Part shown: positions 1 to 8,881 of the stretch, piece by piece
How the letters are laid out: every line of letters begins with the position of its first letter
Position numbering within the stretch: the stretch's first letter is position 1
NCBI GenBank assembly: GCA_022821805.1
Contig: JAJECX010000003.1
Span: forward strand, 372,001-436,000
From: Anaerolineae bacterium
GTDB lineage: Bacteria > Chloroflexota > Anaerolineae > Aggregatilineales > Phototrophicaceae
DNA: 64,000 nucleotides
Reading direction: 5' to 3'
The notes under the pieces: model-generated
The model's input: only the letters and a program-made list of their open reading frames with translations
Told to the model about the DNA's origin: nothing
The model's database searches: none
Position numbers and translations under genes: made by a program

Positions 1-1073
1 CTGCGATATTCGCTGAACGCGATCCGGTCGTTGTCGGCGTCGCCGCCTTCAATCTGCGCGCTAAGCGAGATTCCCTCGGCTGTCTCAGCCATTTCGATGC
101 CGGCGTAATCTAGCAGGGTCGGCAGCAGATCAATCGTCGCGGCAAGCTGATCCGTCTTTCTGCCTTGAGTTTGTCCCGGCGCGCGTATGATGAGCGGCAC
201 ATGCAGCGATTCTTCGAACATGACACCTTTGCCAAAGAGTCCGTGCGCGCCTGCCATCTCACCGTGGTCCGATGTGAATACGACCAGCGTATCGTCGCGC
301 AAGCCCAACTCATCCAGCTTTCGCAGCAAGCGGCCAAAGGCAGCGTCAAGGTGACTAATCTCTCCAAAATAGAGGTGCCGGAAAGTCGCTGCATCGTAAT
401 TCGCGTCCCAGTGCGGCATATCGTACCAAGCCTTCGGATCGGCGTTTGCTTCGCTCAACAGATCTCGTTCCTCGTACAATTCTCGATATTCAGCGGGCGG
501 GGAGCAGGGCGGGTGCGGCGCCTGATAGGACAGCAGCATGAAGAAGGGATCGGCTTCGGCGGCCGCCTGCTTCAGTTCTTGCAGCGCGATGTCGGTCAGC
601 GCGTCGGTCTCATGCCCCGGCATTTGGATCGGAGCGTCGGGATCATCACGCCAAATCCAGCCTGACCAGTGATCAACGTGGTGGCTCTCCCAGCCGATGA
701 AATATTGAAAGCCGGCGCGCTTATCGGGCGGCGCCCAGCGATTCTCCTGCGGCGCCCCGCTCAAGTGCCATTTGCCGATGTAGCGCGTCGAATAGCCAGC
801 TCTGTTAAAGTGATCGGCGATGCTCGGCTCATTTGCTGGATAGGCCTGCCCGTTTTGTCGGACGCCGGTCTGAGAAGGATAGCGTCCGCTGAGCAGACAA
901 CCGCGATACGGTGTGCATATAGGCGACGTGGTGATAGCGCGTTCAAAGACCGTGCTTCGGGCGGCAAAAGCCTCGAGATGAGGCGTCGAGACGGTCGCGT
1001 TTCCATAGTTCGGCAGCCAGCGCGCGCCGAGCTGGTCAACCAGCACGAAGAGGATGTTGGGAGCAACGTCCAC
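1..1073 (-). CDS. Sulfatase, Cys-type (3' end beyond window edge)
   Basis: Hydrolyses sulfate esters, probably on a carbohydrate. About 357 codons are visible, running off position 1 with no stop. The active-site motif C53-T-P-Y-R57 is the formylglycine signature C-x-P-x-R, followed by the usual L-x-G-R-Y stretch. A metal-ligand segment near residue 13 (LVDQLG) and the later TSDHGEM and GK motifs are typical of the alkaline phosphatase/sulfatase fold. No signal peptide precedes the fold, so a cytoplasmic location is inferred. The start is a GTG at 1073-1071, preceded by GAGG about nine bases upstream. It lies 12 bases after the permease stop, so it is very likely the last visible gene of the ABC transporter operon. 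Formylglycine requires a maturase encoded elsewhere. The substrate cannot be read from the sequence. Confidence 0.9.
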   Translation of the reverse strand, partial: MDVAPNILFVLVDQLGARWLPNYGNATVSTPHLEAFAARSTVFERAITTSPICTPYRGCLLSGRYPSQTGVRQNGQAYPANEPSIADHFNRAGYSTRYIGKWHLSGAPQENRWAPPDKRAGFQYFIGWESHHVDHWSGWIWRDDPDAPIQMPGHETDALTDIALQELKQAAAEADPFFMLLSYQAPHPPCSPPAEYRELYEERDLLSEANADPKAWYDMPHWDANYDAATFRHLYFGEISHLDAAFGRLLRKLDELGLRDDTLVVFTSDHGEMAGAHGLFGKGVMFEESLHVPLIIRAPGQTQGRKTDQLAATIDLLPTLLDYAGIEMAETAEGISLSAQIEGGDADNDRIAFSEYR

Positions 1074-1084
1074 GGGCTCGCGCC

Positions 1085-1972
1085 TCAGCCCTTCAAGCCG
1101 CTGATATTGGCGCCCTGAATGAACTGCTTCTGGAAGAGGAAGAACACAATCAAAACCGGCAGCACCATCATGGTTGACGCCGCCATCTGCTGGTTGTAGA
1201 TGCCGCCTTGCCCCGGCAAGGAAGTGAACTTGTACAGACCAATCGCCAGCGTGTGCAGGTCCGGGTCCTTCAGGTATATCAAGGGACCCAGAAAATCGTT
1301 CCAGCTATTCTGGAAGCTCAAGATGGCGATGACGACAATAGCTGGCTTGGCCAGCGGAATCATAACTTTGGTAAATATCCGCACTTCGCTGGCGCCGTCA
1401 ATCTTGGCGGCGTCGAGCAAGTCTTGCGGAATGCCGAGGAAGAATTGCCGGCATATGAAGATATAGAAAGCATTGCCGAAGAAATTCGGCACGATCAGCG
1501 GATAGAAAGTGTCTATCCAGCCGATGGCCTCATAAGCGGCGTACACCGGTATCAGGCGGACGGCGAAGGGCAGCATCAAAGTGGCCAGTAGAATCAAGAA
1601 CAACGTATCTCTATAGGGGAAGCGGAAACGCGCAAAGCCGTACGCAACGATCGTGCAGGAGCCGATATCTCCGACAATGGAGAACAAGGTGATCAGCATG
1701 GTGTTGCGGAATGTCGTGCCGAAATTCCAGAATCTCAGCGCCTCGGTGAAGTTTTCCGGCATCCATACGCGCGGGATCCATTGCACCGGGAAAACCCCAA
1801 CCTGATCCAAGGGCATGAAGGACGACATGAACATCCAAAACAGAGGCGCCAGGAACCACAGGCTCATCACAATCAGCAGCCCGTAAAGCAAAAGGCGCCC
1901 CGTGATTCTCGTCAGACGGAAGATCGGGTCCCGTTGCAAGAAGCCGGTTTGACCGACGCTTGGCGCTGTCAT
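1085..1972 (-). CDS. Carbohydrate ABC transporter permease (MalG-like, CUT1)
   Basis: Inner-membrane subunit of a CUT1-family sugar importer. It has 295 residues with about six hydrophobic helices. The cytoplasmic EAA loop that docks the ATPase lies around residues 185-215 (DLLDAAKIDGAS followed by a Pro-rich stretch). The start ATG overlaps the stop of the upstream permease by four bases (ATGA), so the two permeases are translationally coupled. The C-terminus ends in the NISGLKG type of tail common in MalG homologues. No ATP-binding (MsmX/MalK) gene is present here, so a shared ATPase encoded elsewhere is inferred. Confidence 0.93.
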   Translation of the reverse strand: MTAPSVGQTGFLQRDPIFRLTRITGRLLLYGLLIVMSLWFLAPLFWMFMSSFMPLDQVGVFPVQWIPRVWMPENFTEALRFWNFGTTFRNTMLITLFSIVGDIGSCTIVAYGFARFRFPYRDTLFLILLATLMLPFAVRLIPVYAAYEAIGWIDTFYPLIVPNFFGNAFYIFICRQFFLGIPQDLLDAAKIDGASEVRIFTKVMIPLAKPAIVVIAILSFQNSWNDFLGPLIYLKDPDLHTLAIGLYKFTSLPGQGGIYNQQMAASTMMVLPVLIVFFLFQKQFIQGANISGLKG

Positions 1973-2943
1973 GCGCCGTTCTCCCCGCCTTGATAAAAGA
2001 CCCAGCGCTGCGAAGTCGTCACAATGACGGCTGTGAAGAAAAAGATGATCATGAAGAGAATCCAGGCCAACGCGGAAGAGTAGCCCATCTGCGGCGGCAA
2101 ATACTGAAAGGCGTGATCAAACAGGTGCAGGACGTATGTTCGCGTGGCGTCGCGCGGCCCGCCCGTGCCGTCGGTCATGATAAATACTTGCGTGAATACC
2201 TGAAAGGCGTTGATGATATTGATGAGGATATTCAAATAAATTGTCGGCGTCATCAAGGGGATGGTCACCCGTCGCAGGCGCTGGAATACGTTGGCGCCGT
2301 CGATTTTCGCCGCATCATAATACTCTTCAGGAATGCCCTGCAAACCGGCTAGGAAGATGACCATGGTCACGCCGACCCAGGTGGTGCTCATGATCAGGTA
2401 ACCGATCATGGCGATATCGGGATCGGCAAACCAGCGGTAGCGCGGCAGCCCAATCGCGTACAGCAGCGAATTGAGCAAGCCCGCGCGCGCGTTGAGCACG
2501 TACAGCCATATCACTGAAAGCGCCACAATTGGGACGACCGACGGCAGATAAAAGAGCGTGCGCCAGAGCCCAAGAAATCGCACCTTGGCGTTGAGCAGAA
2601 GCGCCAGCGCGAAGCCCAACACAATCCGAATCGTCACCGAACCGCCGACGTATACGCCGGTATTTCGCAATGATTTCAAGAACAGCGGGTCATCCGTGAA
2701 GATACTGTTGTAGTGGTCCAGCCCAATCCATTCAGGCGGCTGAACAATATTGTATTTGGTGAAACTAAGCAAAAACGAAGCGACGAAGGGAAACAGCGAA
2801 AACAGAAGCACACCAACAATCCACGGGCTGATGAAGAGCAGGCCCATCTTTGCCTCGCGTTTGCGCATTGGCGACAGGTCGCGCCAGCGTTCCCGCCGGC
2901 GGCCGCGCATCGCGCTGAATTGCGAGCCGAATGATGTTGCCAT
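1969..2943 (-). CDS. Carbohydrate ABC transporter permease (MalF/UgpA-like, CUT1)
   Basis: Partner membrane subunit of the same CUT1 importer. It has 324 residues: a basic cytoplasmic N-terminus (about residues 10-30), a first helix near residues 32-60, then the permease core. The EAA-loop motif YYDAAKIDGAN lies near residue 200. An AAAGG ribosome site sits about five bases before the ATG. It is separated from the binding-protein gene by 82 bases containing a strong hairpin (2979-3004), an arrangement often used to make less permease than binding protein. It overlaps the next permease by four bases. Confidence 0.93.
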   Translation of the reverse strand: MATSFGSQFSAMRGRRRERWRDLSPMRKREAKMGLLFISPWIVGVLLFSLFPFVASFLLSFTKYNIVQPPEWIGLDHYNSIFTDDPLFLKSLRNTGVYVGGSVTIRIVLGFALALLLNAKVRFLGLWRTLFYLPSVVPIVALSVIWLYVLNARAGLLNSLLYAIGLPRYRWFADPDIAMIGYLIMSTTWVGVTMVIFLAGLQGIPEEYYDAAKIDGANVFQRLRRVTIPLMTPTIYLNILINIINAFQVFTQVFIMTDGTGGPRDATRTYVLHLFDHAFQYLPPQMGYSSALAWILFMIIFFFTAVIVTTSQRWVFYQGGENGA

Positions 2944-2978
2944 TAGCCTTTTGTTGATCTAGCGAGCAAAATTAGAGG

Positions 2979-3004
2979 CATGGGACATCGGCTGATGCCC
3001 CATG
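2979..3004 (-). promoter_or_regulatory. Intercistronic hairpin between binding protein and permease genes
   Basis: An 11-bp stem with one G.T wobble (arms CATGGGGCATC and GATGTCCCATG on the minus strand) closes a 4-base loop. A short A/T-rich stretch with four Ts follows. It lies 21 bases after the binding-protein stop and 35 bases before the permease start. By analogy with malE-malF type spacers it could stabilise the upstream message or act as a partial terminator. The weak T-tract argues against full termination. Confidence 0.6.
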
Positions 3005-3025
3005 CTGTTTTGCGCTTGGCTCGGT

Positions 3026-4354
3026 CTAGCCGTATTCTTCCCAGAATGCGTCCAGCAGAGCCTGAATCTCGGCTTCCGCATTGGCCAGCGCGTCTTCAAT
3101 TGAACTATCGCCGAAGAGCACGTCCTCGACCATGCGGTTGATAATTTGCGACGCTTCGGGCTGCACTGGCGAGACGGGCACAAGATAATCCAGCGCGGCT
3201 ACGCCCAGCAGCGCTTCCGCCCGCGGATGCACAACGCCATCCTTCTCATAGCCGTTGCATTCCACCAGCGGCGAGGGGCGCTGCTGCTGCTGGATAAACC
3301 AGCATGCGCCATCCCCTTCGACCTCGGTCGTCAGCCACTTGACCAGCTTCCAGGCTTCGTCCGGATGCGCGGCGTTCTTCGGCACCATGTAACCCCAGCC
3401 GCCATGCGCGCTGCCGCGGCGGTCGGCGCTGCCATTGGGTCCGTAGGGAATCGGCGCGACACCGTAGTTGAGATTCTCGGCGTGCGCTTCCACCTGGAAC
3501 AGCGTCCAGGAGCCGTTGATCTCCATCGACACCAGGCCCTGGATCAGCGGACCCTGGTCAAATTCACCCGCCATCTCCCAGAAGGCGTTGACTTCTTCAA
3601 TGCCGTAATTGATCTCGGCCATCGCCTGCATGAACTCGAGGGCTTGCGCGCCGGCTTCGTTGTTGATGGTGATGGTGCGCAGGTCCGGCGTGATCCAGTC
3701 GCCGCCATTGGCATTCAGCCAGGTCAGGAATGCGCCAGCGCCACTGGTCGATTGCGCATTCAAACCGATGCGCTCCAGGAATTCGCCATCGCCCAAGCGA
3801 AGAGTCTCCGCCGCCTCAAGCATTTCGTCCCAGGTTTGGGGGAAGCTCTCGATGCCAGCTTCGGCGAAGTGGTCGGTGTTGTACCAGACGATGTTGTAAG
3901 CGCCACCGCCGGGCAAGGGCAGTATCCAGGTCTTGCCGTTGAATTGCGTGCCGGCAAATTCCGAAGAGTGGAATATGGCGGGGTCGACGCCATCGGCAGC
4001 CATGTAATCGTCCAGCGGGATGATCGATTCGGTCGCGGCGAAGAAGGGCAGGTCTTGCCGCCCAAACATCGTTACATCGGGCGGGTTGCCGGCGGCGATG
4101 GCGGCCAGCAGATTCTGAAGGCGGTTGTCCCAAGGCAAGAATACGTTGTCGACGCAGATGCCGGGGTGGGCGTCTTCAAAAGCGGCGACTTGATGTTCTT
4201 GCAGCGGGATGCGGTTGCCGCCCCAGTGATGCCAATACGTCAGCGTAACATCGCCCTCGCAATCGGGGTTCTGCGCGGAAACGGTCATGGAAAGCGGCAG
4301 CATCGCCACAAGCATGACTATCGTCAGCAGCAATAGTGTTGATCTCTTAAACAT
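3026..4354 (-). CDS. Extracellular sugar-binding protein of ABC transporter (SBP family 1)
   Basis: Captures the transported sugar outside the membrane and delivers it to the two permeases. It has 442 residues, with a cleavable signal peptide of about 27 residues (hydrophobic LLLLTIVMLVAMLPL, then VSAQ). No lipobox cysteine is visible at the cleavage site, which is unusual for a monoderm-like solute-binding protein. The mature protein starts with the YWHHWGG pattern typical of family 1 binding proteins and has a Trp-rich C-terminal lobe. The ribosome site AAAGGA lies eight bases from the ATG inside a small hairpin. It heads the binding protein-permease-permease-sulfatase order and sits after the LacI gene on the same strand. 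Confidence 0.93.
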   Translation of the reverse strand: MFKRSTLLLLTIVMLVAMLPLSMTVSAQNPDCEGDVTLTYWHHWGGNRIPLQEHQVAAFEDAHPGICVDNVFLPWDNRLQNLLAAIAAGNPPDVTMFGRQDLPFFAATESIIPLDDYMAADGVDPAIFHSSEFAGTQFNGKTWILPLPGGGAYNIVWYNTDHFAEAGIESFPQTWDEMLEAAETLRLGDGEFLERIGLNAQSTSGAGAFLTWLNANGGDWITPDLRTITINNEAGAQALEFMQAMAEINYGIEEVNAFWEMAGEFDQGPLIQGLVSMEINGSWTLFQVEAHAENLNYGVAPIPYGPNGSADRRGSAHGGWGYMVPKNAAHPDEAWKLVKWLTTEVEGDGACWFIQQQQRPSPLVECNGYEKDGVVHPRAEALLGVAALDYLVPVSPVQPEASQIINRMVEDVLFGDSSIEDALANAEAEIQALLDAFWEEYG

Positions 4355-4356
4355 TG

Positions 4357-4374
4357 AACAGTCCTTTCACTGTT
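4357..4374 (-). promoter_or_regulatory. Inverted repeat enclosing the ribosome binding site of the binding-protein gene
   Basis: AACAGT and ACTGTT form a perfect 6-bp inverted repeat around a GAAAGG loop immediately before the ATG. The SD sequence would be in the loop of a small hairpin, which could modulate translation of the highly expressed binding protein. The stem is short and this could be chance. Two GTACAAT boxes (minus strand, around 4397-4403 and 4449-4455) upstream resemble -10 elements, but no good -35 accompanies them. Confidence 0.35.
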
Positions 4375-4490
4375 GTTCGATACTAACGGTCGGAACGATT
4401 GTACCCAAACTCAGAGACGCCGTGTACGGTCTAGCTGGTGAGACCGACCATTGTACACTCGGCTACACCGATAGCTCCTTCAAATCGCGG

Positions 4491-4519
4491 AAAAACCTAG
4501 CTGAACTCATGTTGAGTCC
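4491..4519 (-). terminator. Possible intrinsic terminator after the LacI-type regulator
   Basis: On the minus strand a 7-bp stem with one G.T pair (GGACTCA and TGAGTTC, loop ACA) overlaps the regulator's stop codon. It is followed seven bases later by TTTTT. The stem is short, so termination may be weak. It would separate the regulator from the binding-protein transcript. Confidence 0.35.
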
Positions 4520-5547
4520 CTGACCACCAGCTGCGTTGACACAGTCATCACGTGCGGATCATCCGCCGCGCCGTCCATCAAATTGCAGAGCCGCAGCCCT
4601 GCCAGCCGTCCCATCATCTGCATGTCGAAGCCGACAGACGTGAGCGCCGGATCAGCGAAACGAGCGAAGTCGTAATTATGGCAACCGACAACCGCTATGT
4701 CATCCGGCACCGAGCGACCTGTCTCGCGTATTGCCTTCAAGCCGCCCACCGCCATGCCGTCATCGGCGTATACAATGGCATCCACGGGTTGCCCCCCGTC
4801 CAGCAGCGCTTTGGTCGCATCGAATCCGCTTCCGACATCGAAATTCGCGCCGCGGGTCGTCTGGCACGCGTCGAAACTCCGATTGCACAAACTCAGCGCC
4901 AGTCGATAGCCCCAGTACTTTTCCCGACTGGTATTGGTGGTTTCCGGACCATTCACTAGGCAGATATGCCGCCGTCCACGCGCAACGAGATGTTCGATCG
5001 CAAAGACCATGCCCTGTACATAATTCGCCATTACTGAATTGACATCGCTCGGGTAGGCATGGCCGCCGGCCGTAACAAAGGGAATTGATGCCGCCTGAAG
5101 AGCGCGCAGCAGCGACCGGTCAAAGACGCCACCCAAGAAGATGACGCCGCTTATCTGATTTGCTGCGACCACGTCCTCCATCTGATCGATATCGGCAAAG
5201 GCCTGGTAGATGTGGGTGGCGACTCGCCGATCCTCAAATACCGACTGAGCGCCGCGCACGATGAGCTGCTCGATACCGCCGGTCAAGGCAGGTTGCGAAT
5301 CAGCATGCTCTTCCACTTTGGTCGACAGGAAAGCCATGGTGCGCTGGGCTTTGCTATTTTGCCGGCGCAGCCGCGACATGGGATATTCCAGCTCGGCCGC
5401 GGTTTTCCACACCGCCTCGCGCGTATGGGAATCGACGTGGGGATAGTCGTTCAAGACGCGCGACACAGTGGACATCGAGACATCGGCTTCACGCGCGATG
5501 TCGCGAATGGTGATCTGGCTCTTGTCTCGCTGCATATCCTGGCTCAC
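4507..5547 (-). CDS. LacI-family transcriptional regulator
   Basis: DNA-binding repressor that senses a sugar ligand. It has 346 residues. The N-terminal helix-turn-helix at about residues 13-60 (TIRDIAREADVSMSTVSRVL) is the classical LacI signature, and the rest is a periplasmic-binding-protein-like sensor domain. The longest start is a GTG at 5547, and an ATG four codons later is also possible. Neither has a clear ribosome site, so the start is unsettled. It lies upstream of the binding-protein/permease/sulfatase genes and downstream of the TIM-barrel isomerase on the same strand, so it most likely controls this locus. A palindromic operator candidate lies 45 bases upstream of the start. 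Confidence 0.92.
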   Translation of the reverse strand: MSQDMQRDKSQITIRDIAREADVSMSTVSRVLNDYPHVDSHTREAVWKTAAELEYPMSRLRRQNSKAQRTMAFLSTKVEEHADSQPALTGGIEQLIVRGAQSVFEDRRVATHIYQAFADIDQMEDVVAANQISGVIFLGGVFDRSLLRALQAASIPFVTAGGHAYPSDVNSVMANYVQGMVFAIEHLVARGRRHICLVNGPETTNTSREKYWGYRLALSLCNRSFDACQTTRGANFDVGSGFDATKALLDGGQPVDAIVYADDGMAVGGLKAIRETGRSVPDDIAVVGCHNYDFARFADPALTSVGFDMQMMGRLAGLRLCNLMDGAADDPHVMTVSTQLVVRDST

Positions 5548-5591
5548 GCGCTCATTGCGTAATGCGGAAACTTCAAAAAACGAGTATACAT

Positions 5592-5605
5592 TGTTTTCTG
5601 AAACA
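5592..5605. promoter_or_regulatory. Candidate LacI-type operator upstream of the regulator
   Basis: TGTTT-TCTG-AAACA is a perfect 5+4+5 palindrome in an A/T-rich stretch upstream of the regulator gene. A GTATAC hexamer lies just before it. Size and position fit an autoregulatory site for a LacI-family protein, but no second copy was found near the binding-protein gene. Confidence 0.4.
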
Positions 5606-5713
5606 TATCAAGGACTTGCATGAATCTTGCAGACAGATGAGTCTGGCGCAACGGGTTTGGCTCACATGCAGCGCAACAGGATGCGCATCTGCTACGCCTG
5701 CACGGAGCAGAAA

Positions 5714-6490
5714 CTAGGCAAACTGCGCGCGCAAAAGAACGTCGCGACTCTTCTCCAGCGCCCGCCTTACCGCGGGAAGTTGTGGATTGAGCTCCAGGCT
5801 GACCGCGCCTCCATAGCCTGCTTCGTCCAATGCCTGAAATGTGGCCGCCACGGACTCTTCCGTCATCACGCCGTCGAGCAGCGACCAGTGCAAGTCGCTT
5901 ACGCCATCGTTGTCGTCAAAGTGAACATAGCCCAGCGTTTCGCCCGCATTCGCGATGACGGTTGCCGGATCTTCGCCAGACATCTGAATATGCCCGCTGT
6001 CGTAGAGCAGGTAAAGATTCTCCTGGTCCGCCTGGCGAATAAACTCAAGCGTTTCGGCTGCTGTGGGCAACGCCGTTCCTGGAAAGTGTTCGACCGCCAG
6101 TTTGATGCCGAGGTCAGCGCCGGCGGCAGCCAAACGCGCGATGGAGCCTTGATAACGCGCCAGCGCCGCCGGTCGAGCATCCGCCCCCGGTATGACATAA
6201 GCGATCTCGGCGCCGATTTCGGCTGCGTGCGCAATCGCCGAGTGAACGTGATTGATCGCCAATTCGCGCTTGCTCGAATCGCTATGGTCGAGGGCGGCGC
6301 CTTCCGGCAAGCCGAAGGAAGCGCCGACACAGGACACGCGCAGCCCCAGCTCCTGCGCCAGCAGTCGGCTCTCTATAGTCCGTTGATGCATCGGCTGAAT
6401 ATCAATGAATTGGAAGCCGATATCGTGGACTTGCCGAAGTATGTCAGTCTCGGATTGGCTCAATGCCCAGATGCAGCAGGCGGTTATCAT
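5714..6490 (-). CDS. Sugar phosphate isomerase/epimerase (xylose isomerase-like TIM barrel)
   Basis: Predicted AP-endonuclease-2/xylose-isomerase-like TIM-barrel enzyme acting on a sugar or sugar acid. It has 258 residues from an internal ATG at 6490, chosen because AAGGAG lies ten bases upstream. The longer reading frame to 6598 has an atypical Arg-rich extension that overlaps the divergent promoter. Motifs include GFQFIDIQP (strand 2), KLAVEHFPG with a metal-ligand Glu near the middle, LYDSGH and a late YVHFDD. These match the family's Glu/Asp/His metal-ligand pattern. It lies upstream of the LacI gene and divergent from the SDR gene, consistent with catabolism of the imported sugar. Confidence 0.85.
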   Translation of the reverse strand: MITACCIWALSQSETDILRQVHDIGFQFIDIQPMHQRTIESRLLAQELGLRVSCVGASFGLPEGAALDHSDSSKRELAINHVHSAIAHAAEIGAEIAYVIPGADARPAALARYQGSIARLAAAGADLGIKLAVEHFPGTALPTAAETLEFIRQADQENLYLLYDSGHIQMSGEDPATVIANAGETLGYVHFDDNDGVSDLHWSLLDGVMTEESVAATFQALDEAGYGGAVSLELNPQLPAVRRALEKSRDVLLRAQFA

Positions 6491-6548
6491 TTGTCTCAAT
6501 CTCCTTGGAAGACGCCAGCGAGACAGATGGTAGCGCATCGAATTCGAC

Positions 6549-6577
6549 TTGTCACGATTTGGCAAGGCTCGTACACT
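6549..6577 (+). promoter_or_regulatory. Predicted sigma-70 promoter for the SDR-amidase operon
   Basis: TTGTCA (5/6 match to -35) and TACACT (4/6 match to -10) are separated by exactly 17 bases. The start codon follows 30 bases after the -10 box, with AAGGAG in between. It lies in the 117-base divergent region between the isomerase and dehydrogenase genes. Confidence 0.55.
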
Positions 6578-6607
6578 TGGCGCAGTCTGAGATGGCAAGG
6601 AGATATA

Positions 6608-7360
6608 ATGGGCGAAGGGATTGTGCTTGTAACCGGAGCGGGCTCCGGCATCGGTCGCCTTTCGGCGCTGGCTTTGTGGGAGGCGGGCTATACGCTGGCG
6701 CTGGCGGGCAGGCGCGAGGCGAACCTGCGCGAGACGGCGGACATGGGCAATGTAGGCGCTGACCGCGCGCTGATTGTGCCCACCGATGTGACTGACCGCT
6801 CAGCGGTCGTCGCGCTGTTCGCCGCGGTCAAAGACAGGTACGGTCGGCTGGATCTGCTCTTCAACAATGCCGGCATGAACGCGCCGGCCATCGCCACCGA
6901 AGACTTGACCGAAGAGCAGTGGCTGAGTGTCATCGCCGTCAACGTAACCGGCGCCTTTTGGTGCCTGCAAGAAGCTTACAGAATGATGAAAGCGCAAGAT
7001 CCGCAGGGCGGACGAATCATAAATAATGGTTCAATCTCGGCGCATGTGCCGCGTCCCCACTCAGCCGCCTATGCCACCAGCAAACACGCGCTCGCCGGCT
7101 TGACCAAGTCAACGGCGCAGGATGGCCGCCCATATAATATTTGCTGCGGGCAAATCGATATCGGCAACGCGCGCACCGAAATGTCCGAAAGGCAGCAGAA
7201 AAACCTGGAGCGGACAAAAGGCGCGGCGGCGGTTGAGCCCCAGATTGACGCGCGTCATGTGGCTGACGCAGTAGTCTACATGGCGAATCTGCCACTGTCG
7301 GTCAACGTGCCCTTTATCACCGTGATGGCGAATGGAATGCCATATATGGGGCGAGGCTGA
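6608..7360 (+). CDS. SDR-family NAD(P)-dependent oxidoreductase
   Basis: Short-chain dehydrogenase of 250 residues with a Rossmann fold. The cofactor motif TGAGSGIG lies at 9-16, NNAG at 86-89, catalytic Ser near 142-144, and Y155-x-x-x-K159. The start ATG at 6608 has AAGGAG five bases upstream. The reading frame stays open upstream to 5627, but that part lies opposite the isomerase gene and has no protein-like features. It is followed five bases later by the amidase gene, so both are likely co-transcribed. The substrate is probably a polyol, sugar or hydroxy acid, from context only. Confidence 0.92.
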   Translation: MGEGIVLVTGAGSGIGRLSALALWEAGYTLALAGRREANLRETADMGNVGADRALIVPTDVTDRSAVVALFAAVKDRYGRLDLLFNNAGMNAPAIATEDLTEEQWLSVIAVNVTGAFWCLQEAYRMMKAQDPQGGRIINNGSISAHVPRPHSAAYATSKHALAGLTKSTAQDGRPYNICCGQIDIGNARTEMSERQQKNLERTKGAAAVEPQIDARHVADAVVYMANLPLSVNVPFITVMANGMPYMGRG

Positions 7361-7365
7361 CAGCA

Positions 7366-8790
7366 ATGAGCGAACTCGTATGGAAGACGGCGGTGGAATT
7401 GGCGGAGCTGATCAAGCGGCGCGAGGTATCGGCGACCGAAGTCGCGCAGGCGCATCTAGATCAGATAGACGCGGTCAATCCGGAAGTGAACGCCATCATC
7501 ACCTACTTGCCCGAAATGGCGCTGGAACTGGCGCGATCGGCCGACGAGAAGCAGGCGCGCGGCGATGAACTTGGCGTATTGCACGGCTTGCCCATCGCGC
7601 ACAAGGACGCCGCCGAAACCAAAGGCATCCGCACAACGATGGGCTCGCCGGTGTACAGCGACTATATTCCGGAAGCCGACGATCTGATCATTGAGCGTTT
7701 GAAGGCGGCTGGCTGCGTCACGCTTGGCAAGACAAACGTGCCCGAATTCGGCGCCGGTTCACATACCTTCAATCGCGTCTTTGGCGCCACTCGCAACCCC
7801 TACGATCTGAACCGAACCTGCGGTGGCAGCAGCGGCGGCGCAGCGGTGGCGCTGGCTACCGGCATGATCCCAATCGCCGATGGCAGCGATTTGGGCGGCT
7901 CGCTGCGCAATCCAGCCAGCTTCTGCAACGTGGTCGGTTTCCGTCCGTCGCCGGGACGTGTGCCGCAATATCCCAAGTCGAACGCTTGGAATACGCTCGG
8001 CGTATCCGGACCCATGGGGCGGACCGTGCAAGATGTCGCACTGATGCTGCAAGCGATTGCCGGCTACGATAGGCGCGCGCCAATCTCGCTGCAAGAACCG
8101 CCTTCGGTCTTTGCTGAAGAACTGGAACGAGACTTCACCGATGTCAAGATCGCCTACAGCCCCGATCTCGGCGAGCTTCCGGTCGATCCCGCCGTGACTG
8201 CCGCCATCGAGCGTCGGCTGCCGGTATTCAGCGATTTGGGCTGTCAACTCGACTATGCTGCGCCCGACTTCAGCGATGCCTATGACATCTTCCAAACCTT
8301 GCGCGCCTGGAGCTTCGAGCAGTCCTTCGCCGACCGATTCGCCGAGTTTGGCGAGGAGCGGTTCAAGGACACCATTCGTTGGAATGTGGAGCAGGGCAGG
8401 CGTTTAAGCGGCGCTCAGATCAGCCGAGCGCAAGCGAAGCGGACGGAGCTCTTCCAGCGTGTACGGGAGTTTCTCGATACCTACGAATTTTTGCTGCTGC
8501 CAACAGCCCAAGTTCCGCCCTTTTTGATCGAATGGGAGTACCCGACGCAGGTCAATGGCGAGGCGATGGAGACCTATATAGACTGGATGATGAGCTGCGC
8601 CTACGTCACAGTGACTGGCATGCCGGCGATATCCCTGCCCTGCGGCTTCACGGAAGATGGGCTGCCCATTGGCTTGCAAATTGTGGGTGGTCCGCGCGCT
8701 GACTTTTCCGTGCTGCAGCTCGCGCGCGCATTTCAAGAAGCGACGCAGGTGTATCAACGCAAGCCGCCGATTTGCCAGGACCCGATGTGA
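7366..8790 (+). CDS. Amidase (amidase signature family)
   Basis: Hydrolyses a carboxamide bond. It has 474 residues. The Ser-cisSer-Lys triad is visible: K80 in AHKD, cis-S155 in the GGSSGG loop, and nucleophile S179 in GSDLGGS. The overall pattern matches AtzE/GatA-like amidases, but nearby gatB or gatC genes are absent, so a catabolic amidase is favoured over the tRNA amidotransferase subunit. GAGG lies nine bases before the ATG. It is five bases downstream of the SDR gene in the same operon. Confidence 0.92.
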   Translation: MSELVWKTAVELAELIKRREVSATEVAQAHLDQIDAVNPEVNAIITYLPEMALELARSADEKQARGDELGVLHGLPIAHKDAAETKGIRTTMGSPVYSDYIPEADDLIIERLKAAGCVTLGKTNVPEFGAGSHTFNRVFGATRNPYDLNRTCGGSSGGAAVALATGMIPIADGSDLGGSLRNPASFCNVVGFRPSPGRVPQYPKSNAWNTLGVSGPMGRTVQDVALMLQAIAGYDRRAPISLQEPPSVFAEELERDFTDVKIAYSPDLGELPVDPAVTAAIERRLPVFSDLGCQLDYAAPDFSDAYDIFQTLRAWSFEQSFADRFAEFGEERFKDTIRWNVEQGRRLSGAQISRAQAKRTELFQRVREFLDTYEFLLLPTAQVPPFLIEWEYPTQVNGEAMETYIDWMMSCAYVTVTGMPAISLPCGFTEDGLPIGLQIVGGPRADFSVLQLARAFQEATQVYQRKPPICQDPM

Positions 8791-8881
8791 AGCCAACAAT
8801 CTGCGCATCGCCTTGAGTTTCTTTCTGCGCGCGCTTTTCACGTTATCGGCCTCAAGTTAGACTTTTCTACGGAGCGCGAAC

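Noticed and set aside
3146..4336. 396-codon plus-strand open frame opposite the binding-protein gene
   Set aside because: Arg/Gly/Val-rich shadow of the high-GC minus-strand gene; no ribosome site or recognisable domain.
5627..6607. Long open frame joined upstream of the SDR gene
   Set aside because: It lies opposite the TIM-barrel gene, has no family motifs, and the SDR start at 6608 has a good ribosome site and promoter.
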